Position numbers and translations under genes: made by a program. Positions 1 through 7,511 of a stretch of 64,000 nucleotides of DNA are shown here, piece after piece (position 1 is the stretch's first letter; every line of letters starts with the position of its first letter). Under the pieces are notes generated by a model. The model made no database searches. It saw nothing but the letters and a program-made list of their open reading frames with translations, and was not told the origin of the DNA. The stretch covers positions 372,001-436,000 of the forward strand of contig JAXLTY010000001.1 in assembly GCA_046329815.1 (NCBI GenBank). Direction: 5' to 3'. This DNA comes from JADJSS01 sp046329815. Lineage in GTDB: Bacteria; Bacteroidota; Bacteroidia; Chitinophagales; JADIYW01.

Positions 1-277
1 CATTCGTAATCAAATACGATCCTTCTGTTGAGTCGGTAATGGTGTTTCTTTTAATTTTTCTACGATAATCATTAATGAAAATGTTTTTCATAATCGTAAA
101 AAGCCACGCTCTGATGTTTGTACCATCCTGAAATTTGTCTTCATTCACTAAGGCGCGCGCAATAGTTTCCTGAATTAAATCTTCGGCATCAAACAAATCA
201 TGTGTTAAACGCAATGCATGTGGTTTTAACACAGTAGTTGCGGTGGTAATTTCGGTTTTAAAATTTGTTGCATTCAT
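1..277 (-). CDS. RNA polymerase sigma factor, ECF-like, 3' end outside window
   Basis: This is the first 92 codons of a sigma-70 family factor; the rest lies beyond base 1. The start is ATG at 277-275. Residues 25-70 carry sigma region 2: HDLFDAEDLIQETIARAL, then a tryptophan-containing helix (IRAWLFTIMKNIFINDYRR) typical of -10 recognition and core binding. The product would direct RNA polymerase to a small regulon. It lies 74 bases downstream of, and on the same strand as, the MerR/B12-domain regulator, so the two are probably co-transcribed. That pairing in Bacteroidota often sits beside carotenoid genes (from memory); whether that holds here needs sequence left of the window. No anti-sigma factor is visible. 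Confidence 0.85.
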   Translation of the reverse strand, partial: MNATNFKTEITTATTVLKPHALRLTHDLFDAEDLIQETIARALVNEDKFQDGTNIRAWLFTIMKNIFINDYRRKIKRNTITDSTEGSYLITN

Positions 278-351
278 ATTTACTGTGTTTAAGCGTTAGT
301 AATTAAAATTAAATATAAAATGACAAGCACGTCAATTAATAAGTGTTAAAT

Positions 352-1254
352 TCACAAAGCATCGACAAATGAAATAAATTCGTTTAATGAATGAAAACTC
401 ATCATATTTTTTGGCAATGGTTGTGCATACTTTTTTACTTGATTACCTGTTACTATAATTTTTGTTTTGTTAAAATTTTCTGACAATGTATTAAGATATT
501 TGGGCATTGTATCTTTTGACGGTTGAGTGGTAAGCACACTTACTAAATAATCTGGCTGCTCGTGATGAAATACGGCTACAATATCATGCAGTGGTATGCT
601 TAAACCTATGTAAACGACCTGATGATTTCTTAATTTCAGCATATAGTGCTGAAATAACAACGCCAGTTCGTGTAATTCATTTTCAGGTGTAAATAACAGA
701 AATTTTTTAGCATTTGGTTTCCGTGTTATTTTTAGTGCATCAATATTTACTATTAATTTCTGCCTGATTAGGTTGCTGATAAAATGTTCATGTGTCGGTC
801 TGATGCTGCCGGTAATCCATAAAGTACCAACTTTCTCCAAAAATGGATACAAAATCTGTATCATACAGTTCTCAAATCCAAATCGTTGCACATTATTGGA
901 AAAAATAGTTTCAAAACCGTTTTCGTCCAAATCAATCATACAAAGTACCAAAGCATTAACCTGCGCTTCATTATCCATTTTATTAACGGATAAATCCATG
1001 ACTTCCTGCTGAAGTTGTTCTTCGTTAAGCTTTGCGATTTTTGAAATCTTTAAACCCTGTTGGTTCAAAAAGGAAATATTCAGAATATATCGTAGTTCTT
1101 TGTCTGTATATGTACGAATATTGGTATCAGTACGTTCAGGAACCAAAATGCCATAGCGCTGTTCCCAAATGCGAATAGTATGTGCCTTGATACCACTTAA
1201 ATGCTCTACATCTTTTATAGAATACTTATGAAACAATGGTAATCTTTTTGGCAT
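352..1254 (-). CDS. MerR family regulator with cobalamin-binding (CarH/LitR-like) domain
   Basis: Residues 9-75 form a MerR winged helix (YSIKDVEHLSGIKAHTIRIWEQRYG), the DNA-binding half. Residues 95-165 fit the helical cap and 180-300 the Rossmann fold of a B12-binding domain. Visible cobalamin features are W146, then nine residues, then E156-H157, which is the W-x9-EH signature of CarH light sensors, and H195 in ENELHELAL where the lower axial histidine is expected. In the family, adenosylcobalamin holds the tetramer on DNA in the dark and light releases it. All key residues are present, so B12-dependent photoregulation is a reasonable inference. It is followed by a sigma factor gene on the same strand, the likely target or partner. 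Confidence 0.85.
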   Translation of the reverse strand: MPKRLPLFHKYSIKDVEHLSGIKAHTIRIWEQRYGILVPERTDTNIRTYTDKELRYILNISFLNQQGLKISKIAKLNEEQLQQEVMDLSVNKMDNEAQVNALVLCMIDLDENGFETIFSNNVQRFGFENCMIQILYPFLEKVGTLWITGSIRPTHEHFISNLIRQKLIVNIDALKITRKPNAKKFLLFTPENELHELALLFQHYMLKLRNHQVVYIGLSIPLHDIVAVFHHEQPDYLVSVLTTQPSKDTMPKYLNTLSENFNKTKIIVTGNQVKKYAQPLPKNMMSFHSLNEFISFVDAL

Positions 1255-1350
1255 ACTGTTTTAAATTTAGTACCTGATTTATTTTGTTTAACAAATTTAA
1301 GTAAAAATTAAACAAAATAGTGTGTTTTTAGTTTTTTTTTGAAAAAATAA

Positions 1351-1389
1351 TTTTTTTACAAAAAAACCGCCTCATTTTCACGAGGCGGT
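1351..1389 (-). terminator. Rho-independent terminator of the Pmp3 gene
   Basis: An 8-bp stem, ACCGCCTC (1366-1373) with GAGGCGGT (1382-1389), is followed on the minus strand by a T-rich run (1351-1365). It lies 28 bases after the Pmp3-like stop codon and closes that single-gene transcript. Confidence 0.85.
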
Positions 1390-1416
1390 ACACTAAATCA
1401 AATAATCACAAACTGT

Positions 1417-1599
1417 TTATGCTGTTGCATACTTTCTGTCTTCATTTTTATCATTGATTAAAATAACCAATGCTGCTATCGTTCCCGGAATATGACCGAA
1501 CAACGAACAAATCAATACGATTAAAAAATTTCCGATTCCTTTATCAACCACTGCTAAAGGTGGAACGAAAACAGAAGCTAAAATTCTTAAAATACTCAT
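1417..1599 (-). CDS. YqaE/Pmp3 family membrane protein
   Basis: This 60-residue protein has two hydrophobic spans (about 4-20 and 23-47) separated by a short polar turn, with FVPPLAVVDKGIG and IPGTIAALVILI matching the UPF0057/Pmp3 pattern. Family members are small inner-membrane proteolipids, often induced by salt, cold or envelope stress, and thought to affect membrane potential. The length is normal. It is a single gene with its own strong terminator downstream. No consensus -7 box is obvious upstream. Confidence 0.9.
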   Translation of the reverse strand: MSILRILASVFVPPLAVVDKGIGNFLIVLICSLFGHIPGTIAALVILINDKNEDRKYATA

Positions 1600-1921
1600 T
1601 TTACAATTTATTTTTTGTTGTACTATAAAAACCTTGAAAACAAAGTATTAGTTCCAAAATCTATTGTGATAATGATAATTTAAAATGGCCTGTTGTTTAC
1701 AGCAGATAGTTTATGCTTTTTGTAAGTGTTCCACGGAAAATAATCAATAAAGAGAATGTAATAAATACTATTTTCTATGACAAAAATGATTTTTTGCATA
1801 GCTTGAAATTTCCACATATACATCATTTATATTGAAGATTAATCATTTCACATTTTTAATTTCTTCCTGAAAAATAAAACAATTGATAAAATTTGTATCG
1901 AAAAAATAAATAATTGCTGTT
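1600..1921. other. Intergenic AT-rich stretch between divergent genes
   Basis: About 320 bases between the divergent Pmp3 gene and the T9SS protein gene. It should hold both promoters. I see no ORF with protein-like content, no RNA gene and no strong hairpin. Confidence 0.5.
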
Positions 1922-1929
1922 TATTTTTG
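1922..1929 (+). promoter_or_regulatory. Candidate -7 box for the T9SS protein gene
   Basis: TATTTTTG fits the Bacteroidota -7 element TAnnTTTG and ends 18 bases before the ATG at 1948. It overlaps the alternative TTG start at 1927, which argues against that start. No good -33 TTG is seen at the right spacing. Confidence 0.5.
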
Positions 1930-1947
1930 AATATTAAATCAAAGAAA

Positions 1948-4656
1948 ATGAAAAATTTTAAACTTATCAGCAGTATCATTTTTTGCATGTTTTCAACGAA
2001 AGCAAAAGCACAATTACTTACCTGGAATAAAACGGTTGACAGCACAAAAAATGAAGCTGGATACCTATCTTATATTTACTCAATAGTTAAAAAAACTAAT
2101 AGCAATCATATCGTATATCTACAGAGCACACAGCCAACTTCTGATACACTTGGAAATTCGTACAACAGCTTATACATTTCAAAACAAACAGTTGACGGAA
2201 ATACTGTTTGGAAAAAAACGCACATTTTGGATGCTGTAGTTACTATTAACGATTTTGTTGAAACAACTGATAAAGGTTTTTTATTAATTGGTGAAATGAT
2301 TGAAAATAATATCATTACAAAATTAGACAGCAACGGCAATATTGTATTTACAATAAACTATCCGAATCCTGATAATTTAATGAAATTTGATAAGATAGTT
2401 GCGGCCAATGATGGTAATTATATACTAACCAGTTATCAGCAAAACCATGAAAGTTCGTGCATATATCTTCCTGTTGACTATTCTAAAGTACAAACTTATA
2501 TTTCTAAAATAAATCCTGCAGGAAATATGATCTGGCAACAATTATTATCAGAAAACAGTGTTAGGAAATTAGATTACAACCTTTATAATTACCAATTAAC
2601 AGACAATATATCAGCAATAGATTTTGATTTTTATGATAACACTAATCAGACTTTTAATGCATTATATTACAGCAAAGAATACTTTGACGATGGTGAATTA
2701 AAACTAATGCTAATGCATTTTGACAACAATGGTAATAAATTGGATTCTGCTGTTTTAAATACGCAAAATGTAATATCAAATAATGGTTCGTGGTTTTGTA
2801 GTTATGATCGTACAGATTTACGCGTTAAAAAAACTCAAAATGGCTATACATTATATAAACTACCTGATGATAGTGATTCATTTACAGGAATAAAAAAAAT
2901 ATTTTTCAATAAACAAGGACAATCATTAGACACAACCATAAGAGAAATTACAGACATAAATCTATTAGGTATTTATCAGTATGCGGTTTATAACTATATA
3001 AACGTAGAACTAATGAATGATATTCATTACACATCTGTGAGACCTTTATCTATAGATTTTATAAGCAATAGTTATGATTATTTCAGAACTGATACTGACT
3101 TTGTACTTTATGGATATGAAAATTCTACCTTAACAGACAGCAGTATTTTCACAGGTAGCAGCAAATTCATTACGGCACTAAATGACACTACTTTGCTGCT
3201 CGTTGCTGAAACAAATAAATATAGCGCTTACGATACAGTTATGTATTTAAAATTTTACAGAATCTCTTTAAACTCTAATAAAATATATTATTCTATTTAC
3301 ATAGATAGAAACAACAATAGTTATAAAGACAATTCAGATACAACATTCTACGATTGTCTCATTGAATTCAATCATGAAAATACTATAACAGATTTACAGC
3401 CAAATCCATTCGGAACTTATACCAAATATTTATTGAATGGAAACTACATATCGAAGCTAATCTCATACAATCAAACTTTAAAATACTATGATGTTGATCC
3501 AATTTCTAAAACTACTATTTTTCCGACTGATACGCGTGGCATTGACTCTGTTTTTTTCCGTTTAACACCAAAACCAAACATACAAGATTTGCAAGTAAGC
3601 ATAGTTCCAACTATTGCCGCGCGACCTGGTTTTAGTTCATCGTATAAGATCATCGCAAAAAATGTTGGAACAAAAATCATGTATTCACCAACCGTAAAGT
3701 TTATGAAAGATAGCTTGCAAACGTTTATGGATTCCGCAACGTATGTTTTAGATGCTGATACATTATTTTGGCAAATCGATTCGTTGGGTTTATTAGAACA
3801 ACAAGAAGTAACCATTTCACTTTTAAATGCAACACCGCCTACCTTAAACTCGAATGACACGTTGCATTTGTATGCACAAATTCTTCCATTAGAAAATGAT
3901 TCTTTTGTGCAAGATAATTATGGCTCATTACATCAAGTTGTTCGTAATTCTGTCGATCCGAACGACAAGATCGAAACACATGGCGGAAATATTCCGTACA
4001 CTGCTATTCAGAATCGTGATTATTTATATTACACCATTCGATTTCAAAACACAGGAAATAGCTATGCATCGCGTATAGTAATTACTGATACTTTGACCGA
4101 TAATGTAGATCCTGCAACGTTGGAGTTTTTAGCATCAAGTGTTCCGTTTATAATGAATGTGGTTGACAGAAAATACATTACATGGACAGCAGCAAGCACC
4201 TTTTTACCGGACAGCACTTCTGACGAAATAAATTCGCATGGCTATATTTCTTTCCGTATAAAACCAAAAGCAGGTTTATCGCCAAGCGATGAAATTACGA
4301 ATCGCGCAAGCATTATATTTGATTATAATGAAGCCATTTCAACTAACACTTGTACTACAAAAATCATTGAGCAGCGTATTCTATCTGTAAAAAACAATAC
4401 CATAAAATCAATCCAATTATTTCCAAATCCGACAAACGGAAATGTTCAACTAAACATGAATTTATTGCAAAATAAAAACTATGCTTTAAGAATTTCAGAC
4501 ATCAATGGAAATGTTTTATCGAACGAAAACATCAAAGGAAATTCAGGTGAAAATTTACTGGAATTGAATTTAAGCAATTACGCAAATGGTCTGTATTTTA
4601 TACAACTTTCAGACGAAACCGGAAATTTATTTTATGGAAAAATTGTAAAACAATAA
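1948..4656 (+). CDS. Secreted protein with DUF11/DUF7619-like repeats and T9SS sorting domain
   Basis: A 902-residue exported protein. The ATG at 1948 is chosen over an in-frame TTG at 1927 because it begins directly with a signal peptide (MKNFKLISSIIFCMFSTKAKA, cut before Q) and because a -7 box overlaps the TTG. The large N-terminal part resembles bulk beta-propeller or delta-60-type repeat sequence (D-x-x-GN-x-x-W pattern). Around 620-680 there is a CARDB-like section, and 680-815 is a DUF11/DUF7619-like module (VDPNDK, YTIRFQNTGN, ITDTLTDNVD). The last 75 residues are a type A sorting domain (IQLFPNPTNG to GKIVKQ) for secretion and surface attachment by T9SS. No catalytic motif is visible and the ligand is unknown. 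It is monocistronic by context. Confidence 0.85.
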   Translation: MKNFKLISSIIFCMFSTKAKAQLLTWNKTVDSTKNEAGYLSYIYSIVKKTNSNHIVYLQSTQPTSDTLGNSYNSLYISKQTVDGNTVWKKTHILDAVVTINDFVETTDKGFLLIGEMIENNIITKLDSNGNIVFTINYPNPDNLMKFDKIVAANDGNYILTSYQQNHESSCIYLPVDYSKVQTYISKINPAGNMIWQQLLSENSVRKLDYNLYNYQLTDNISAIDFDFYDNTNQTFNALYYSKEYFDDGELKLMLMHFDNNGNKLDSAVLNTQNVISNNGSWFCSYDRTDLRVKKTQNGYTLYKLPDDSDSFTGIKKIFFNKQGQSLDTTIREITDINLLGIYQYAVYNYINVELMNDIHYTSVRPLSIDFISNSYDYFRTDTDFVLYGYENSTLTDSSIFTGSSKFITALNDTTLLLVAETNKYSAYDTVMYLKFYRISLNSNKIYYSIYIDRNNNSYKDNSDTTFYDCLIEFNHENTITDLQPNPFGTYTKYLLNGNYISKLISYNQTLKYYDVDPISKTTIFPTDTRGIDSVFFRLTPKPNIQDLQVSIVPTIAARPGFSSSYKIIAKNVGTKIMYSPTVKFMKDSLQTFMDSATYVLDADTLFWQIDSLGLLEQQEVTISLLNATPPTLNSNDTLHLYAQILPLENDSFVQDNYGSLHQVVRNSVDPNDKIETHGGNIPYTAIQNRDYLYYTIRFQNTGNSYASRIVITDTLTDNVDPATLEFLASSVPFIMNVVDRKYITWTAASTFLPDSTSDEINSHGYISFRIKPKAGLSPSDEITNRASIIFDYNEAISTNTCTTKIIEQRILSVKNNTIKSIQLFPNPTNGNVQLNMNLLQNKNYALRISDINGNVLSNENIKGNSGENLLELNLSNYANGLYFIQLSDETGNLFYGKIVKQ

Positions 4657-4691
4657 TGTACTTTGTACACAAAAATCATTGTACACTAAAT

Positions 4692-5177
4692 TTAGTTCAG
4701 TGCTCTCAAATCATTGATTAACTTTTTTACATGTTCATAAACGTCTTTATTTTCCAACATCGAACGTTGTATGACGCCATTTTTATTGCTGGTTTTTATA
4801 GTTAACATTACTTGTCCGGAAATATTCGTTTCATTTAATGAAACAATATCTTTGATTGGCAAAATAATTGGGTTCTTTTGCATTCCAATCGGTGGAATTA
4901 TAATATCTGTTTCTGTAAATACCAAATATTTTGGATTTCGTGCAGATGAAATACTAAGCAGTGCTATCAATACGAACAATGCAGAAATTGCAGCTAAAAC
5001 ATAATAGAATATAGTTGCAGAATGTACACTAAGCGTAATTATATTTTCAATGATTAAACCTTGTTCATTTGTACTTGCTTCATGCCACAATACAACTGCA
5101 CATACACTAAAAAATAAACCAGCGAAGATTAAACTTTTCCATTTTGTTTTGTATAAAAACGAAATCTCTTTTTCCAT
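4692..5177 (-). CDS. Small membrane protein with PH-like cytoplasmic domain (STM3941-like)
   Basis: This 161-residue protein has two membrane spans (about 14-32 and 57-78) followed by a soluble beta-rich domain (85-161; NPKYLVFTETDIIIPP, LPIKDIVSLNET) that looks like the bacterial PH-like fold of STM3941-type proteins. The family's function is unknown to me. It starts 11 bases after the era stop on the same strand and is probably co-transcribed with era. Assignment to the STM3941 group is from pattern only. Confidence 0.6.
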   Translation of the reverse strand: MEKEISFLYKTKWKSLIFAGLFFSVCAVVLWHEASTNEQGLIIENIITLSVHSATIFYYVLAAISALFVLIALLSISSARNPKYLVFTETDIIIPPIGMQKNPIILPIKDIVSLNETNISGQVMLTIKTSNKNGVIQRSMLENKDVYEHVKKLINDLRALN

Positions 5178-5188
5178 AACCTATAAAA

Positions 5189-6070
5189 TTATTCTTTATA
5201 ACCGAATTTACGCAACATATTTTCATTGTTTCGCCAGTTATCCGCTACACGCACATGTGTTTCCAGGAATATTTTTTTGGCGAAAAATCTTTCCAGATCC
5301 GTGCGCGCCTGTGTACCGACACGCTTCAGCATATCGCCGCCTTTTCCGATTAATATTGGTTTCTGGCTTTCGCGCTCTACATAAATATCCGCCGAAATAC
5401 GAATAATAGTTTCTTCTTCTTTAAACTGTGTGCAAACCACTTCGCAACTATATGGAATTTCCTGCTTGTAATTACGCAATATTTTCTCGCGGATGACTTC
5501 TGTTACAAAAAAACGTTCCGGTTTGTCGGTCCATTCTTCTTTATCAAAATATGGCGGACTTTCCGGTAACAGTTCTACTATTTGGTCGATAAGTACTTCT
5601 CTGTTTAAACCATCTAATGCAGACAATGGTAATACTTTTGCTTTCGGAAAATTGGCTATCCAAACTGCCAATTGTTCTTCGATTTCTTCCTGCATCGCCA
5701 AATCAATCTTATTGAGCAACAGCAAAACAGGCACATCCATTTGTTTGATCTTTTCATATTCTTCCGGTTGATTTTCCGGTTGATCACCAATTTCTGCTAC
5801 ATAAATAAAAACATCAGCATCATCGAATGAAGTACGTACAAAATCCATCATTGATTCCTGCATTTTATAAGCAGGTTTTATAATTCCGGGCAAATCTGAA
5901 AATATCAATTGATAATCGTCGCCATTTACAATTCCTAAAATACGATGGCGTGTAGTTTGCGCTTTTGAAGTAACGATAGATACTCGTTCACCGACGATGG
6001 CATTGGTTAATGTTGATTTACCTACATTCGGTTTTCCTAAAATATTAATGTATCCGGCTTTGTGGCTCAT
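5189..6070 (-). CDS. era: GTPase Era
   Basis: A 293-residue Era protein of normal length. G1 is GKPNVGKST (12-20), G3 is DLPG, G4 is NKID, and the C-terminal KH domain carries GKGGDMLKRVG. Era binds the 3' end of 16S rRNA and helps late 30S assembly, coupling ribosome maturation with growth. The GTPase domain and KH domain are both complete. It lies between the initiator tRNA gene and a small membrane protein, all leftward; the tRNA has its own terminator, so era must have a separate promoter in the 40 bases before its ATG. Confidence 0.97.
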   Translation of the reverse strand: MSHKAGYINILGKPNVGKSTLTNAIVGERVSIVTSKAQTTRHRILGIVNGDDYQLIFSDLPGIIKPAYKMQESMMDFVRTSFDDADVFIYVAEIGDQPENQPEEYEKIKQMDVPVLLLLNKIDLAMQEEIEEQLAVWIANFPKAKVLPLSALDGLNREVLIDQIVELLPESPPYFDKEEWTDKPERFFVTEVIREKILRNYKQEIPYSCEVVCTQFKEEETIIRISADIYVERESQKPILIGKGGDMLKRVGTQARTDLERFFAKKIFLETHVRVADNWRNNENMLRKFGYKE

Positions 6071-6106
6071 AACTGAAATTATCTTACTTAAATGTAATTA
6101 AAAATC

Positions 6107-6136
6107 ATAAAAAAAGGTTCTCTGTTTGAGAACCTT
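6107..6136 (-). terminator. Terminator of the initiator tRNA gene
   Basis: A 9-bp stem, AAGGTTCTC (6114-6122) with GAGAACCTT (6128-6136), and a 5-base loop, followed on the minus strand by a run of T. It begins 7 bases after the 3' end of the tRNA. Confidence 0.85.
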
Positions 6137-6143
6137 AAATGTG

Positions 6144-6216
<73 letters not shown>

Positions 6217-6225
6217 ATGTGGCTG

Positions 6226-6255
6226 CAAAATTACACTCTTTTATTGGTAAAACAA
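6226..6255 (-). promoter_or_regulatory. Promoter of the initiator tRNA gene
   Basis: On the minus strand a -33 TTG (6255-6253), a 19-base spacer and a -7 TAATTTTG (6233-6226) fit the Bacteroidota consensus TTG-N19-TAnnTTTG. Predicted initiation lies only a few bases upstream of the mature tRNA 5' end at 6216. Confidence 0.8.
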
Positions 6256-6284
6256 CATTAATTTTGAGTAAAGAAAAATAAAAG

Positions 6285-6899
6285 CTATTCTTTTACACTA
6301 TAATAACCATCCATAATAGAATCGTAAACGTGTTTTAAAGAATCTAAATTTGACTTCAGCAAGGTTGAATCACCTGATTCAGCTGCTTCAATAGTAAGTG
6401 CTCTGTAAAAATTATCGTCTGAATTAGGAATAATATTATTTACGGAATCTGTGTATTCAGAAAGGATTTCATTATTCAATCGATTTTCCCTGGAAAACTG
6501 GATAGACTTTACAAATAAGAAAATACACATTGCCAGAATAGCAACAAAAATAGCTATTCTGACACCTAAAAAATCTACCGAATAATCAGAAGCAGGTCCG
6601 CGTGGCTGCATAGGTTGCGGTCGTATTTGTCCAGGTTGGAATGGCTTTTGAATAACAAGCGTTTCCGGTTCTGTTTTCGGATGTAAAAACTCATCGTATG
6701 CTGCATGATAAATGATTCTTCGGTTTTCATCAGAAAGAATATAATAAGCTTCGTTGATTTCTTTAAACTTATCTTCAAAATACGCATTACCATTATTCTT
6801 ATCCGGATGATATTTACGCGCCAACTGATAATATGCTTTCTTAATATCAGACGATGATGCGCCGAAATATAAATTCAATATGGCGTAATAGTTTTTCAA
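6285..6899 (-). CDS. Membrane-anchored J-domain protein
   Basis: A 204-residue protein with an N-terminal J domain (1-68) including the HPD motif at 31-33 that stimulates DnaK ATPase, a linker rich in P and Q, one membrane span near 111-128 and a C-terminal tail without recognised domain. The zinc-finger and substrate-binding domains of DnaJ are absent, so this is a type III J protein, possibly recruiting DnaK to the membrane. The start codon is TTG (6899), as in its neighbour. It is a tandem paralogue of the gene at 6942-7505 (J domains nearly alike, tails different) and is last in the E1 operon, 42 bases after it. Confidence 0.88.
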   Translation of the reverse strand: MKNYYAILNLYFGASSSDIKKAYYQLARKYHPDKNNGNAYFEDKFKEINEAYYILSDENRRIIYHAAYDEFLHPKTEPETLVIQKPFQPGQIRPQPMQPRGPASDYSVDFLGVRIAIFVAILAMCIFLFVKSIQFSRENRLNNEILSEYTDSVNNIIPNSDDNFYRALTIEAAESGDSTLLKSNLDSLKHVYDSIMDGYYSVKE

Positions 6900-6941
6900 A
6901 TCAGATTACACTAAAACGTTTCGTTTTGGATTTTATTTTTA

Positions 6942-7505
6942 TTATCTGTTATCATCCAACATATAATGAATTTTTTCAGAATCATTTCGCTGTACTTCAA
7001 ATGCGTTATTATTATTCTTATCAGTAATATATTGTTCTAATGTTCCATTTATTATTTTTCCCATACTATCTTGATATTCTTTCTTTACTTTTAAAGATTC
7101 ATAATTAATTTTTAGATTATTACTTTCTGAATCAGAACAATAACGAAATAATGCGAATAACAAAAATGGGATAACTCTTATAAAATCGGAATAATCTTTC
7201 TCTTTTTCTAGTTTTGATGTAGTATTCTGTTGTTTAGTTTGCTGTTGGTATTCTTGATGATACTGCTTTGAAGTATTTTGCTGTTTCAATATTACATATC
7301 TGTATAATTCATCGTAATGAAATTTTTCATTTGGATTAGATAATACTTCATAAGCTTCATTAATTTCTTTAAATTTTTCTTCAAAGATTTTACTACCTCC
7401 ATTTTTATCTGGATGATATTTTTGTGCTAATTGATAATATGCTTTTTTAATTTGAGCAGAAGTTGCATCAAAAGGAATTCCAAGTATTTTATAATGATCT
7501 TTCAA
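6942..7505 (-). CDS. J-domain protein
   Basis: A 187-residue protein with an N-terminal J domain (residues 2-68; YHPDK motif at 30-34), then a Q/K-rich linker and a short hydrophobic segment near 130-140 (VIPFLLFALF). As in its downstream paralogue, only the J domain of DnaJ is kept. Translation starts at TTG (7505), six bases after the stop of the dehydrogenase gene, suggesting translational coupling; LKDHYKILGI aligns with the usual MKDYYKILGV start, so TTG is credible. The client is unknown. A role in folding the large E1 enzyme would be a guess from position only. Confidence 0.88.
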   Translation of the reverse strand: MKDHYKILGIPFDATSAQIKKAYYQLAQKYHPDKNGGSKIFEEKFKEINEAYEVLSNPNEKFHYDELYRYVILKQQNTSKQYHQEYQQQTKQQNTTSKLEKEKDYSDFIRVIPFLLFALFRYCSDSESNNLKINYESLKVKKEYQDSMGKIINGTLEQYITDKNNNNAFEVQRNDSEKIHYMLDDNR

Positions 7506-7511
7506 TTAGTA

